This document shows positions 17,268 to 26,638 of a stretch of DNA of 64,000 nt, piece after piece. The notes beneath the pieces were generated by a model that was not told the DNA's origin, ran no database searches, and was given only the letters and a program-made list of their open reading frames with translations. The position numbers and the translations under genes were made by a program. Numbering within the stretch: position 1 is the first letter of the stretch; every line of letters starts with the position of its first letter. This stretch comes from Streptomyces sp. PTY087I2 (GTDB lineage: Bacteria > Actinomycetota > Actinomycetes > Streptomycetales > Streptomycetaceae), in assembly GCF_001687325.1 (NCBI RefSeq), contig NZ_LZRD01000027.1, positions 41,511 to 105,510 of the forward strand, given 5' to 3'.

Positions 17268-19550
17268 TCAGCCCTTGACCGTGAACTCCCCTCGCAGCAG
17301 CGCCTCGTCCCGGGACGACGGGCCCACCAGCAGCTCGAAGCGGCCCGGCTCCACCCTGCGCACGCCCTCCGCGTCCACGAGCGTGCAGTCGGCCACCGGC
17401 AGCCCGAAGACGATCTCGCGCGACTCCCCCGGGGCCAGCGCCACCTGCCGGTAGGCCTTCAGCTCCTTCTCCGCCCAGGTCACCGATGTCACCGTGTCGC
17501 TCACGTACACCTGGACCGTCTCCAGGGCGGGCCGCGCCCCCGTGTTGGTCACCGTGACCCGGGCCCGTACGGTCTCCGACTCGTCGACCACCGCCGTCAG
17601 CACCTCCAGGTCCGTGTAGGCGACCGTCGAGTAGCTCAGCCCCTCGCCGAACGCGAACGCCGGGCGCTGGGTGAGGTCCGCGTAGCGCGTACCGTGCTGG
17701 CCGCGCACCTGGTTGTAGTACGTCGGCTGCTGGCCCGCGTGCCGGGCGAAGGACAGCGGCAGCCGCCCGGTCGGCTCGATCAGCCCGAGGAGCAGTTCGG
17801 CGATCGCCCGGCCGCCGAGCATGCCCGGGTTGGCCGCGTACACGATCGCCGCCGCGTCCAGCGCGGACGGCGGCAGCACCAGCGGCTTGGAGCTGATGAC
17901 GACGACCACCAGCGGCTTGCCCGTCGCCGCCAGGGCGTCCAGCAACGCCACCTGGTCGCCGACGAGTTCGAGGGTGGCCGTCGACTTGCCCTCGCCGATC
18001 AGCTCGATCCGGTCGCCGACGACGGCGACCACATGGTCGGCGGCCTCGGCGGCGGCGACGGCCTCGGCGATCAACTCCGCGTCGGGGGCGGCCGGGTGGA
18101 CGACCTCAGGGCGGGGCTGGCCGTCGGGGAAGAACTCCCCCTCCGGGTCCGGCCCGACCTCCAGGATCCGGGCGCCGGGCGCGTACGAGACGGTCCAGTC
18201 GGCGGGAACGTGGTCGCGGAAGCCGTCGAGGACCGTACGGATCATGACGCGCGGCTGGCCGTCCGGCAGCCAGTCGGCCTGTCCGGAGGAGCCCGCCCAG
18301 TCGCCCAACTGGGTCTGCGCGTCATCGGCGTTGGGGCCGATGACCGCGACCGTACGGGGACCGGGCCCGGTGGCCCGCCCCTCTCCGCCGGCCTCCAGGC
18401 CGCCCGCGAACGGCAGCGTGCCGTCGTTCGTCAGCAGCACCAGCGAGCGGCGGGCCGCCTCCAGGTTCAGCGCCCCGTGCGCCCCGCTGCCGATGACTTC
18501 CGCCTGCCGGTCGGCGTCGGGGTGGCGCGGATTCTCGAAGAGGCCGAGCTCGAACTTGAGCGTGAGGATGCGGCGTACGGCGGCGTCGATCTCCGCCTCC
18601 GTCAACTGGCCCTGGGCCACCGCCTCCTGGGCCCCCTCGAAGAAGTTCGACGTGGTCATCACCATGTCGTTGCCCGCGCGGACCGCCGCCGCCGACGCCT
18701 GCGCGTAGTCGGCGTAGACCTTCTGCTCCCACACCATGCGGCCGACGTTGTCCCAGTCGGTGACCAGCGTCCCGGTGTAGCCCCACTCGCCGCGCAACAC
18801 CTCGTTCAGCAGCCAGTTGTTGACGGTGATCGGCACGCCGTCCATCGACTGGTAGCCGAGCATGAAGGTCCGGCAGCCCTCCTTCGCGACCCGCTCGAAC
18901 GGCGGCAGGAACCAGGAGCGCAGCTTGCGGCGGGAGATGTCCGCCTCGCTGGCGTCCCGGCCGCCCTGGGTCTCGGAGTACCCGGCGAAGTGCTTGGCGC
19001 AGGCGAGGATCGCGGTCGGGTCGTCCAGGCCCTCACCCTGGTAGCCGCGCACCATCGCGGAGGCCAACTCGCCGATCAGGAAAGGGTCTTCGCCGAACGT
19101 CTCGCTGACCCGGCCCCACCGCAGGTCCCGGGTGATGCAGAGCACCGGCGAGAACGTCCAGTGCACCCCGGTCGCCGCGACCTCCACCGCCGTGGCCCGC
19201 GCGATCCGCTCGACCAGCTCCGGGTCCCAGGTGGCGGCCATCCCGAGCTGTGTCGGGTAGATCGTGGCGCCCTCCCAGAACGAGTGCCCGTGGATGCAGT
19301 CCTCCGCGACGAGCAGCGGGATGCGCAGCCGGGTCCTCGCGGTGAGCTCGGCGGCCTCGCGCACCCGCTCCGGCGACGCGTGCAGGATCGAGCCCGCGTG
19401 CAGGTCCTCGACGAGATGCCGCACGCCCTCCTTGGCGTTGAGCTGGAGCATCTGGCCCACCTTCTCGGGCAGCGTCATGCGCCCCAGGAGGTCGGCGACC
19501 CGCTCCGCGACGGGCAGCGCGGGGTCGAGATACGGCGGCTTGGGACCCAC
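17268..19550 (-). CDS. glycoside hydrolase family 3 beta-glycosidase
   Basis: This 760-residue enzyme is a predicted cytoplasmic exo-beta-glycosidase (beta-glucosidase or xylosidase type). The N-terminal barrel domain begins with LPEKVGQMLQLNAKEG and includes CAKHFAGYSETQGGRD and the nucleophile Asp region GTLVTDWDNVG. The second domain contains VAVIGPNADDAQTQLGDWAG and VVAVVGD. A fibronectin-III-like C-terminus completes the protein (RVTVTNTGARPALETVQVYV). No signal peptide is seen. The start is taken as GTG 19550, with GAGGAAG about 5 bases upstream, because the longer open frame is not protein-like. It is divergent from a TetR regulator, its likely controller. Confidence 0.93.
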   Translation of the reverse strand: MGPKPPYLDPALPVAERVADLLGRMTLPEKVGQMLQLNAKEGVRHLVEDLHAGSILHASPERVREAAELTARTRLRIPLLVAEDCIHGHSFWEGATIYPTQLGMAATWDPELVERIARATAVEVAATGVHWTFSPVLCITRDLRWGRVSETFGEDPFLIGELASAMVRGYQGEGLDDPTAILACAKHFAGYSETQGGRDASEADISRRKLRSWFLPPFERVAKEGCRTFMLGYQSMDGVPITVNNWLLNEVLRGEWGYTGTLVTDWDNVGRMVWEQKVYADYAQASAAAVRAGNDMVMTTSNFFEGAQEAVAQGQLTEAEIDAAVRRILTLKFELGLFENPRHPDADRQAEVIGSGAHGALNLEAARRSLVLLTNDGTLPFAGGLEAGGEGRATGPGPRTVAVIGPNADDAQTQLGDWAGSSGQADWLPDGQPRVMIRTVLDGFRDHVPADWTVSYAPGARILEVGPDPEGEFFPDGQPRPEVVHPAAPDAELIAEAVAAAEAADHVVAVVGDRIELIGEGKSTATLELVGDQVALLDALAATGKPLVVVVISSKPLVLPPSALDAAAIVYAANPGMLGGRAIAELLLGLIEPTGRLPLSFARHAGQQPTYYNQVRGQHGTRYADLTQRPAFAFGEGLSYSTVAYTDLEVLTAVVDESETVRARVTVTNTGARPALETVQVYVSDTVTSVTWAEKELKAYRQVALAPGESREIVFGLPVADCTLVDAEGVRRVEPGRFELLVGPSSRDEALLRGEFTVKG

Positions 19551-19645
19551 GGGACTTCCTCTCACGACGGCCACGAGGGCTACGACGGCTACGGCGCACT
19601 CGCGGTGCGGCACTCGCAGTACCGTACGCTCAATCCCGACCGCTT

Positions 19646-19659
19646 GGTAAGTATTCACC
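19646..19659. promoter_or_regulatory. candidate operator in divergent GH3/tetR region
   Basis: GGTAAGTATTCACC is an imperfect palindrome (5 of 7 pairs) in the AT-richest part of the divergent intergenic region. A TetR dimer site would be expected here. This is suggestive only. Confidence 0.3.
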
Positions 19660-19717
19660 CCTGTGAGAATCTGGGGCGGAAGCAGAGAGGCGTGGCGATG
19701 ACAGCGGGTGAAGACGC

Positions 19718-20317
19718 GTGACCCCGGGAACCCGACGTAACTACGCCAAGGGCCGGGCCAAGCGGACCGAGATCCTCGACCAGGCGATGACCCTGTTCGG
19801 CGAGGCCGGCTACCGGGGCGCGTCGCTGCGCGTCATCGCCACCCGCTGCGGCATCTCCCACCCGGGGCTCCTGCACCACTTCCCGACGAAGGAGGCGCTG
19901 CTCCTCGCAGTCCTCCAGCGCCGCGACGACGTGGACGACGAGTGGCTGGCGCTCGGCGTCACCCGGGGCGTGGACCATCTGCGCCGGCTGGTGGACCTCG
20001 CCGAGCTGAACGCCAAACGGCGCGGGATCGTCGAGCTGTTCTCGGTGGTCGCGGCGGAGGCCACGGCCCCCGACCACCCGGCCCACGCGTACTTCGAGGC
20101 CCGCTACCGTACGTCCGTCGCCAACACCGAACGCGCCTACCTCCAGGCCCGGGAGGCGGGCGAACTCCGGAACGACGTCGACCCGTCGGCCGCCGCGCAG
20201 CAGCTCATCGCGCTGATGGACGGCCTCCAGATCCAGTGGCTGATCAGCGACTGCGCGACGGACATGGCGGGGGTGCTGCGGGCGCACGTGCGGGCGCAGC
20301 TGACCGTGGAGTTCTGA
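19718..20317 (+). CDS. TetR/AcrR-family transcriptional regulator
   Basis: This 199-residue regulator has the N-terminal TetR HTH: KRTEILDQAMTLFGEAGYRG, then SLRVIATRCGISHPGLLHHF and PTKEALLLAVLQRRD. A helical ligand-binding domain follows, in which IQWLISDCATDMAGVLRAHV resembles the C-terminal helices of glycosidase-linked TetR proteins. The start is GTG 19718. A tiny out-of-frame ORF just upstream (ATG 19698) ends at the same place and could couple translation. It is divergent from the GH3 gene, so repression of that gene relieved by a sugar is the simple model. Confidence 0.88.
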   Translation: MTPGTRRNYAKGRAKRTEILDQAMTLFGEAGYRGASLRVIATRCGISHPGLLHHFPTKEALLLAVLQRRDDVDDEWLALGVTRGVDHLRRLVDLAELNAKRRGIVELFSVVAAEATAPDHPAHAYFEARYRTSVANTERAYLQAREAGELRNDVDPSAAAQQLIALMDGLQIQWLISDCATDMAGVLRAHVRAQLTVEF

Positions 20318-20386
20318 CGGGCCCCGGCTCCCCGGGCCACCGGGGTGACCGGGATGACCGGGATGACCGGCGTGGCCGGGCTCCGG

Positions 20387-21574
20387 TCAGGGAGTCACCC
20401 GCTCGATACCGCGGCGGCCGGCGATCCTGGCCACGATCAGGCAGTACAGCGGGGCGAAGACGAGTTCGGCGACCATGGCCTGCCAGGGGGCGTCGGCGGC
20501 GGTCTCCGTGCTGGCCAGTTCGCCGAAGCCGGCAGCCAGGCCGAAGGCCAGCAGGTTGTTCGCGACGTGCATGACGATCACGGCTTCGAGTCCGCCGGTA
20601 CGGATCACCAGCCAGCCCCACCACAGCGCCGAGTACAGCAGCAGGACGAACCCGGAGAGTTCGCCGAACCCGTGGGCCAGGGCGAACAGCAGGGACGCGA
20701 CGACGACCGCGGGCCAGGGCGAGCGCGCGACCCGGCCGATCACCTGGACCAGCCAGCCCCGGAAGACGTACTCCTCGGCGGCGGCCTGGAACGGCACGAG
20801 CGCCAGGATCACGGCCAGGCTGAGCAGAAAGACGGGCCACCCGGGGAAGCCGGTGCCCGACTCACCCACCGGCTCGTCGTTCCAGGTCCACGCGATCAGC
20901 AGGCCGACCTGTACGACCATCAGCGGGACGCCCACGGCGGCGCACCGCCCGAGCCAGCCCCAGCGCAGCCGCCCGACGACGGAGGACACGGTTCCGGCGG
21001 GGCGCCGGCCCAGCACGCGGGCGCCGAACAGGACGATGGGTATCGCGATCGCGATGCCGAGGAGCTGGACAACGAGATCCGCGACCGGGTCCTCGAAGAA
21101 GAGCTCGCTGTCCGCCGACGCGGGCCCCGCGTCCAGCAGCTCCGCGACGACGAACCCGGCGATGCTGATGACCATGACGCCCGCCACGACCAGCCCCACG
21201 ACGGCCGACAGCTCACCGAGCCAGCCGAACCGTCCGCCCTGCCCGTTGCGCCCCTGCTCGTCGTAGCGGGAGCCGGAGGGGGCGCGGACCGGCCCGGTCG
21301 GCGGGCGGCTCCACTCCGGGGGCCTGTCCCAGCCCTGCCCGCCCGGCCATGCCTGTCCTGGCTGCCCTGTCGGCCCTGGCTGCGCTGGCTGCCATGCCTG
21401 CCCTGCGTTTCCTGGCTGCCCTGGCTGCCCGCTCTGCCAGGCCGGTGCGGGCGGGTGCGGTGACTCGGCCGAGGACGGCGGGGCCCAGGGGGAGGGCGGC
21501 CCGTCCGTGCGGGGCGGTTCGCCCGAGGGTGAGGGCGAGGACGAGGACGGAGGCAGGTCAGAAGGGTGGCTCAC
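20387..21574 (-). CDS. CPBP-family intramembrane metalloprotease
   Basis: This 395-residue protein starts with about 115 Pro/Gly/Gln/Ser-rich residues with degenerate repeats (QPGQPGNAGQAWQPAQPGP), followed by eight or so hydrophobic helices. The CPBP (Abi) motifs are present: AAEEYVFRGWL with the EExxxR core, LLFALAHGFGE with the motif-2 His, and VMHVANNLLA with the motif-3 His. The family cleaves membrane substrates and includes bacteriocin-maturation and immunity proteins. It lies 33 bases after the response-regulator gene, in one operon with kinase and regulator, directly next to the lanthipeptide genes. A role in lanthipeptide immunity or signalling is inferred. Confidence 0.88.
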   Translation of the reverse strand: MSHPSDLPPSSSSPSPSGEPPRTDGPPSPWAPPSSAESPHPPAPAWQSGQPGQPGNAGQAWQPAQPGPTGQPGQAWPGGQGWDRPPEWSRPPTGPVRAPSGSRYDEQGRNGQGGRFGWLGELSAVVGLVVAGVMVISIAGFVVAELLDAGPASADSELFFEDPVADLVVQLLGIAIAIPIVLFGARVLGRRPAGTVSSVVGRLRWGWLGRCAAVGVPLMVVQVGLLIAWTWNDEPVGESGTGFPGWPVFLLSLAVILALVPFQAAAEEYVFRGWLVQVIGRVARSPWPAVVVASLLFALAHGFGELSGFVLLLYSALWWGWLVIRTGGLEAVIVMHVANNLLAFGLAAGFGELASTETAADAPWQAMVAELVFAPLYCLIVARIAGRRGIERVTP

Positions 21575-21607
21575 ATCAGCGATCTTCGGCTGCCGCCCGC
21601 GTGCGGG

Positions 21608-22240
21608 TCAACGCCAGCCGTCCTCGCGGACCCGGGTCGCCAGGTCGATCTTGGTGTAGGTGGGCCGCCCCGCCTCCTGGTACTTGGCCTTCACCCGGTC
21701 CAGGTAGTACTTCGCCGTGTTCACCGTGATCCCGGCCCGGCGGGCGGTCGCCTTCAACGTGAGCCCGGAGGCGTACCCCACCAGTACCTCGCGTTCCTGC
21801 GGCGAGAGCCGGGGGCGGGCCGAGCCCCGGTCGTAGGCCAGGGCGAAGGCCAGCTCCGGGGAGTGGGCGGTGCGCCCGGCCGCGATCTCGCCGACGGCTT
21901 CGACGAGTACGGACAGCTCGTGGTCCTTCGTGAGGAAGCCGTCGGCGCCGTCGGTGATGGCCGCGACGATCCGGTCGCGGTCCGCCACCACGCTGATCAT
22001 CAGCACCCGGCTGCCGGCCGCCCGGAGGCGGCGGATGTTGTCGGCGGGCGGCCGGTCGTCCCGGAGCATCAGGTCCAGCAGGACGACGTCCGGCGGCTCC
22101 CAGGGGCCCGCGAGCAGCTCGTCGACAGTGGCGGCGCACGCGACGAGGTCCAGCTCCTCGACTCCCGCGAACCACGAGCGGATGCCGTCGCGCAGCATCC
22201 GGTCGTCGTCCACCACGGCGACGGTGATCACCCCGGCCAT
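21608..22240 (-). CDS. NarL/LuxR-family response regulator
   Basis: This 210-residue regulator has a receiver domain with VAVVDDDRMLRDGIRSWF, the phospho-acceptor in DVVLLDLMLRDDRP and GADGFLTKDHE. The C-terminal HTH reads LSPQEREVLVGYASGLTLKA then ARRAGITVNTAKYYLDRVKA. The Lys of the receiver (TKD) is retained. It overlaps the end of the kinase gene by 13 bases and precedes the CPBP protease gene. The divergent lanthipeptide promoter is a likely target. An internal GTG nine bases in is an alternative start. Confidence 0.9.
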   Translation of the reverse strand: MAGVITVAVVDDDRMLRDGIRSWFAGVEELDLVACAATVDELLAGPWEPPDVVLLDLMLRDDRPPADNIRRLRAAGSRVLMISVVADRDRIVAAITDGADGFLTKDHELSVLVEAVGEIAAGRTAHSPELAFALAYDRGSARPRLSPQEREVLVGYASGLTLKATARRAGITVNTAKYYLDRVKAKYQEAGRPTYTKIDLATRVREDGWR

Positions 22241-23415
22241 CTCAGCTCCACGCGCACGCCCTCGCCGGGGGCGCTGTCCACGAAGGCCCGGCCGCCCACG
22301 CCGCGCATCCGGGCGTACACGGAACGGTCGAGCCCGATCCCGCCGGTGGCCTGCCGGGCGGGCCTGCCTGCTTCGTCCGGTCCGCCCCTCGGTCCGGCGG
22401 AACCGACCCCTCCTCCCGGCCCGGCGGGTCTGCCTGCCTCACCCGGCCCGACGGCGCCGGCGTCGAAACCCCGGCCCCGGTCGACCACGGTGACGATCAG
22501 CCGGCCGGAGTCGCCGGCGGCGGTCAGGAAGGCGTGTCCCGTACCGGCGTGGCACCGCACGTTGTTGAGGGCTTCGGTCGTGGCCTGTGCCATGGCCAGC
22601 GCTATCTCGCCGGGCACGGCGGGCGGTTCGTGGTAGCGGGCGGTCACCCGCAGCCCGAGCGCTTCGGCGGCGCGTACGGACTCCTCCAGTGCGGCCCGCA
22701 CCTCGGAGGCCTGCTCGCGGTCGTCCGCCTCCTCGACCAGCCTCCTGAGGTACGCGGCCTCCCGCGCGCAACGCTCCCGCATCATCGAGGTGTTGGCGTC
22801 GACGCCGCCGCGGGCGATGGCCGTCAGCGTGGCGAGGACAGTGTCGTGCAGGGCGTTGTGATGGGCGACGCGCTCCGCGAACCTGGCCCGCTGCGCCTCC
22901 GCGGCCAGCGCGCGCCGGTTGGCCGAGTCCACCTGCTCGCCCTGCCGGCAGAGGTACCAGGTGAGCACCCAGGAGACGACGGCGGAGAAGACCAGGGCGT
23001 TCAGATGGGCGCCGGTCACGGCGGCGTCCGCATCCGCCATGAGATACCCGGTGAGATGTGTGGCCACCAGGAGCGCCACGGCGACGGCGAGGAGGCGCGC
23101 CCCGAAGGCGACGGCGGCCATGGCCGAAGCCGATCCGCCCAGGAGCATCACCCAGGCGATCGACTCCTGGGTGCGGGCCCCGCCCCAGGCGTACGCGCCG
23201 AAGGGCAGCAGGCAGCCGATGACCAGAACGTCGAGTCCCACGGCCCAGGTGACGAGCCGCCGGTGCCGGGCCGCCATGAACCAGATGAGGGCGGTCGACG
23301 CGATCGCGGCGCTCAGGGCCAGCCACGGGAACAGCCGGTCGCGCTGGTGCTGCGCGACCACGGAACCCCCCGCGACCAGGTGGCTCCCGCGATACAGCGC
23401 GGTGGCGATGACCAT
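22228..23415 (-). CDS. sensor histidine kinase (NarX/DesK type)
   Basis: This protein has an N-terminal membrane domain of about five or six hydrophobic helices, a dimerisation helix carrying the phospho-His in AHHNALHDTVLATLTAIA, and a C-terminal ATPase domain with TEALNNVRCHAG and VVDRGRGFD. The ATPase G-rich region is interrupted by a Gly/Pro/Ala-rich insertion of about 30 residues (GPGEAGRPAGPGGGVGS) before GGIGLDRSVYARM. The start is uncertain: ATG 23415 has GGAAG close upstream, and a GTG at 23502 would add 29 residues. It is the first gene of the kinase, regulator and CPBP operon, divergent from lanL. Confidence 0.87.
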   Translation of the reverse strand: MVIATALYRGSHLVAGGSVVAQHQRDRLFPWLALSAAIASTALIWFMAARHRRLVTWAVGLDVLVIGCLLPFGAYAWGGARTQESIAWVMLLGGSASAMAAVAFGARLLAVAVALLVATHLTGYLMADADAAVTGAHLNALVFSAVVSWVLTWYLCRQGEQVDSANRRALAAEAQRARFAERVAHHNALHDTVLATLTAIARGGVDANTSMMRERCAREAAYLRRLVEEADDREQASEVRAALEESVRAAEALGLRVTARYHEPPAVPGEIALAMAQATTEALNNVRCHAGTGHAFLTAAGDSGRLIVTVVDRGRGFDAGAVGPGEAGRPAGPGGGVGSAGPRGGPDEAGRPARQATGGIGLDRSVYARMRGVGGRAFVDSAPGEGVRVELRWPG

Positions 23416-23707
23416 GGTCTTCCGAGCCCGGTGCAGCCCGGTTTCGGTTCTGTCGATCCGACGGCCCCCCTTGATCGCAACCCCCCAGAACGGGTGGTGC
23501 ACCGGCCCCTCGGCACACCGCTAACGTCACCCGTGGCGATCGGGGGATCGCTCGCCGCCACGATAAACAGAGGTGGCCGAGGACGGTCCGCGATTCCCGG
23601 ACAACTCGGCAGATCTTTCGATGCGCCCTGGCCAAAACGCATATGACGACTCATCACGTTCGGTCACCAGCACCCATGCGCCGCACACCGGCCAGGAAGG
23701 ATCGCCC

Positions 23708-26638
23708 GTGAGCACCGACCGCGACGAACACGACAGCGGCAACTTCTTCGCGCTGGACACCGGCCTGCTGCCCGGCATCGTCGAAGGGGTGCTGCACCGG
23801 CGCGGCGCTACTCAATGGGCGGTCGAGCAGGGGGAGTTCTGGTGCTCGGTCCGGCCGCGCGGCCACCGGAGCGGCGAGCAGGGCTGGAAGCTGCACCTGT
23901 CGGCCACACCGCTGTCCGCGGCCCTGGTCCTGGCGGTGGCGGCCGATGTCCTGGTCGAGGAGCGGGCCTCGTTCAAGTTCGCCGGAGCCCTGGACCGGGT
24001 CGCCCTGCTGACGGGCGGGCGCGCCGACCGCGGCGGCGGGGGCAAGTTCATCACGGTCTACCCCGACGACCCGGAGCTGTTCCGCCGGCTGGCCCGACGG
24101 CTGCACGCGGCGACGCTGGGACTGCGCGGACCACGCATCCTGTCGGACCAGCCGTACGCCCCGGGCAGCCTCGTCCATTACCGCTACGGGGTGTTCAGCG
24201 GGGTGCGGACGACGACGAACGACGGGGACACGGACGTACGGCTGCGCAATCCTGGTGGCGGGCTGGAGAAGGACCGGCGTCAGGCCTGGGTCACCACCCC
24301 CGCGTGGGCGCCGCCGCCGTTCCCGGAACCGACGGCTTCCCCGGAGACGACGCCGAGCCCGTCGCAGGAGCAGACCGGACAGCGGGAGCAGACTGGACAG
24401 CAGGAGCAGACCGGACAGCAGGAGCAGACCGGACAGCGGGAGCAGACGCGGGCACCGGAGAGGAAGCCGACGCGGACACCGGGGAAGAATCCGGGGAAGA
24501 AGTCCGTGCGTCTCAACGACCGTTACGTGGTCGCCAAGGCGATCCGGCACGCCTTCAAGGGCGGGGTGTATCTCGCGACCGACGAGACCACCGGCGGGCA
24601 GGTCGTGGTGAAGGAGGCGCGGGCGCACGTCGGCGTCCGCATGGACGGCACCGACCTCCAGGACACCCTGCGCCACGAGGCCGAGATGCTGGAGGTGCTG
24701 GCCCCGCTGGGCTTCACCCCGGCCGCGATCGAGCTGTTCGCCCAGGGCGGCAACCTGTTCCTGGCCCAGGAGTTCGTGCCGGGGCAGACGCTGCGCGACC
24801 GGCTGGTGGAGCGCCCGGTGCGGGACCTCGCGGAGTTCCTGGACCTCGGCCGGCAGATCGTGGACATCGTGGCGGCCGTCCACGGCACCGGGCGGGTGCT
24901 GCGCGACCTCTCGCCGAACAACCTCATGGTCACGCCGAACGGCCGGGTCCGGCTCATCGACGTCGAGTATGTGGCCCCCGAGGGCGTCCCGGTCCGCCGC
25001 GGGTACACCCCGGGCTATGTCGGCCCCGAGGTGTCCTCGCTGCGGGACTACGACTTCACGGCTCCGACGTACGCGGGCGATCTCTACGGCCTCGGCGCGG
25101 TGCTGCTCCACCTGGCGACGGGTGTCGACATGCTCCTGGTCCCCGACGACCGCCCGGTGGGCGAACGTACGGAGGCCCTGATCGCTCTGGCGATCGCCGA
25201 TCGCGCCTGGGCGGCACCGCTCCTGCCCCTGCTGCTCGCCCTCTGCGCCCCGCTCCCCGAAGGGCGTTGGGAGCTGTCCCGGGTACGGAAGGTTCTCGCG
25301 GAGTTGGCCGGAACCGATCGCCGGCCCACCGGCGGAACCCGGGTGACGGGCACGGGCGCCACCGGTGGGAGCGGCGTCCCGGCCCTGCCCGACGAGGAGC
25401 GCGAACGGCTGATCGCCGATGGCCTGGCGTACCTGCTCCGCACCCGCCCCGGCAGCGGCGGACACCTCTGGGACGTCAGTTCGTTCGGCGCGACCACCGA
25501 CCCGCTGAACGTCCAGTACGGATCGGCCGGCGTCCTCGCCGTGCTCACCCGGGCCGCGGCGGCGGGCGCGGGGCCCGACGTCCGGCACGGGGTGGCGGAG
25601 CTGACGGAGTGGACGCGGCGGCGTCTCGCCGACCTTCCCACCGGCCGGACAGCCGACGGAACGCTCCTGCCCGGGCTGCACTTCGGCCGCTCCGGCACGG
25701 CCTGGGCGCTGCTCGACGCGGCGCTGCTGCTGGGCGACGAGGACGTCGCCGCCGAGGCGTCCGCACTGGCGCGCGCGGTCCCCGTCGACTGGCCCAACCG
25801 GGACATCTGCCACGGGGCGGCGGGGGCCGGCATGACCCAACTGCACTTCTGGCGCACGACCGGTGACCCGGTCTTCCGCGACCGGGCGATCGCCTGCGCC
25901 GAGGCGATCGTCGCGGCGGCCGAGGATCATCCGGCCGGGGTGATCTGGCCCGTCCCGGCCGCCTTCGACTCGAACCTCGCCGGAGCCCGCCACTACGGGT
26001 TCGCCCACGGCATCGCGGGGATCGGCGCGTTCCTGCTGGCCACCGGGGTGGCGGCGGACCACGCGGGCCTCCTCTGGGCGGCCCGTACGGCGGGCGACAC
26101 CCTGGTGAAGCTGGCCCGGGTCGAGGACGGCCGGGCGGTCTGGCCGGCCGGGGACCGGGACGCCGACGGGCCGGTGGGGCAGACGCACTGGTGCAGCGGA
26201 TCCTCGGGCATCGGCACGTTCCTGGTCCGGCTCTGGGCGCGGACCGGCGACGAACGCCACCGGGAGGCGGCCGTGGGCGCGGCGGCCGGGGTACGGGAGG
26301 CCATGTGGCTCTCCTCCCCCGCCGCCTGCCACGGGCTCGCCGGGAACGCGGAGTTCCTGCTCGACATGGCCACCGCGCTCGACGACCCCCGGTACCGCGA
26401 TCAGGCCGGGGAGCTGGCCGCGTGCATCCGCACGCGTGCCGTGCGGCAGGACGGCCTGCTGGTGGTGCCCGACGAATCGCTGGAGGCGGTCACGGGCGGC
26501 TACCAGACCGGTGCCGCCGGAACGGTCGGCATGCTGCTGCGCCTGCGGGACGGGGGCCCGCGGCTCTGGATGCCGGACACCCCGGAACTCTTCGCGCCCG
26601 CCGGTCGCCATCCGCGTACCGCGGTGGGGGTGCGATGA
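23708..26638 (+). CDS. lanL: class IV lanthipeptide synthetase (LanL)
   Basis: This 976-residue trifunctional enzyme would install lanthionine rings in the precursor encoded at 29064. An N-terminal phospho-Ser/Thr lyase domain (about residues 1-200) contains RASFKFAGALDRV and VYPDDPELFRRLARRLHAAT. A Ser/Thr kinase domain (about 270-540) shows VVVKEARAHVG, LRDLSPNNLMVT and LIDVEY. A LanC-like cyclase (about 570-976) contains HWCSGSSGIG and AACHGLAGNAE, which supply the Cys, Cys and His zinc ligands. Their presence favours class IV (LanL) over class III. The linker before the kinase carries an 18-bp tandem repeat. GTG 23708 has AAGGA 7 bases upstream. The stop overlaps the peptidase start by ATGA. 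Confidence 0.93.
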   Translation: MSTDRDEHDSGNFFALDTGLLPGIVEGVLHRRGATQWAVEQGEFWCSVRPRGHRSGEQGWKLHLSATPLSAALVLAVAADVLVEERASFKFAGALDRVALLTGGRADRGGGGKFITVYPDDPELFRRLARRLHAATLGLRGPRILSDQPYAPGSLVHYRYGVFSGVRTTTNDGDTDVRLRNPGGGLEKDRRQAWVTTPAWAPPPFPEPTASPETTPSPSQEQTGQREQTGQQEQTGQQEQTGQREQTRAPERKPTRTPGKNPGKKSVRLNDRYVVAKAIRHAFKGGVYLATDETTGGQVVVKEARAHVGVRMDGTDLQDTLRHEAEMLEVLAPLGFTPAAIELFAQGGNLFLAQEFVPGQTLRDRLVERPVRDLAEFLDLGRQIVDIVAAVHGTGRVLRDLSPNNLMVTPNGRVRLIDVEYVAPEGVPVRRGYTPGYVGPEVSSLRDYDFTAPTYAGDLYGLGAVLLHLATGVDMLLVPDDRPVGERTEALIALAIADRAWAAPLLPLLLALCAPLPEGRWELSRVRKVLAELAGTDRRPTGGTRVTGTGATGGSGVPALPDEERERLIADGLAYLLRTRPGSGGHLWDVSSFGATTDPLNVQYGSAGVLAVLTRAAAAGAGPDVRHGVAELTEWTRRRLADLPTGRTADGTLLPGLHFGRSGTAWALLDAALLLGDEDVAAEASALARAVPVDWPNRDICHGAAGAGMTQLHFWRTTGDPVFRDRAIACAEAIVAAAEDHPAGVIWPVPAAFDSNLAGARHYGFAHGIAGIGAFLLATGVAADHAGLLWAARTAGDTLVKLARVEDGRAVWPAGDRDADGPVGQTHWCSGSSGIGTFLVRLWARTGDERHREAAVGAAAGVREAMWLSSPAACHGLAGNAEFLLDMATALDDPRYRDQAGELAACIRTRAVRQDGLLVVPDESLEAVTGGYQTGAAGTVGMLLRLRDGGPRLWMPDTPELFAPAGRHPRTAVGVR
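24368..24447 (+). repeat. 18-bp tandem repeat in lanL linker
   Basis: Four consecutive units of GAGCAGACCGGACAGCGG (with C/T and C/A changes) and a partial fifth encode EQTGQR or EQTGQQ repeats between the lyase and kinase domains. Copy number could vary without shifting the frame. Confidence 0.9.

Noticed and set aside
17694..19721. 675-residue plus-strand open frame opposite the GH3 gene
   Set aside because: It is a GC-driven shadow. The opposite strand encodes a complete GH3 enzyme with all motifs, and this frame is Arg/Gly/Pro-rich without recognisable domains.
20344..20386. GACCGGGATGACCGG repeats downstream of the tetR gene
   Set aside because: Short GC-rich near-repeats at a convergent junction, too short and imperfect to call an element.
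23654..26611. 985-residue minus-strand open frame opposite lanL
   Set aside because: It is a shadow of lanL. Composition is Arg/Gly/Pro/Val-rich and no family is recognisable.
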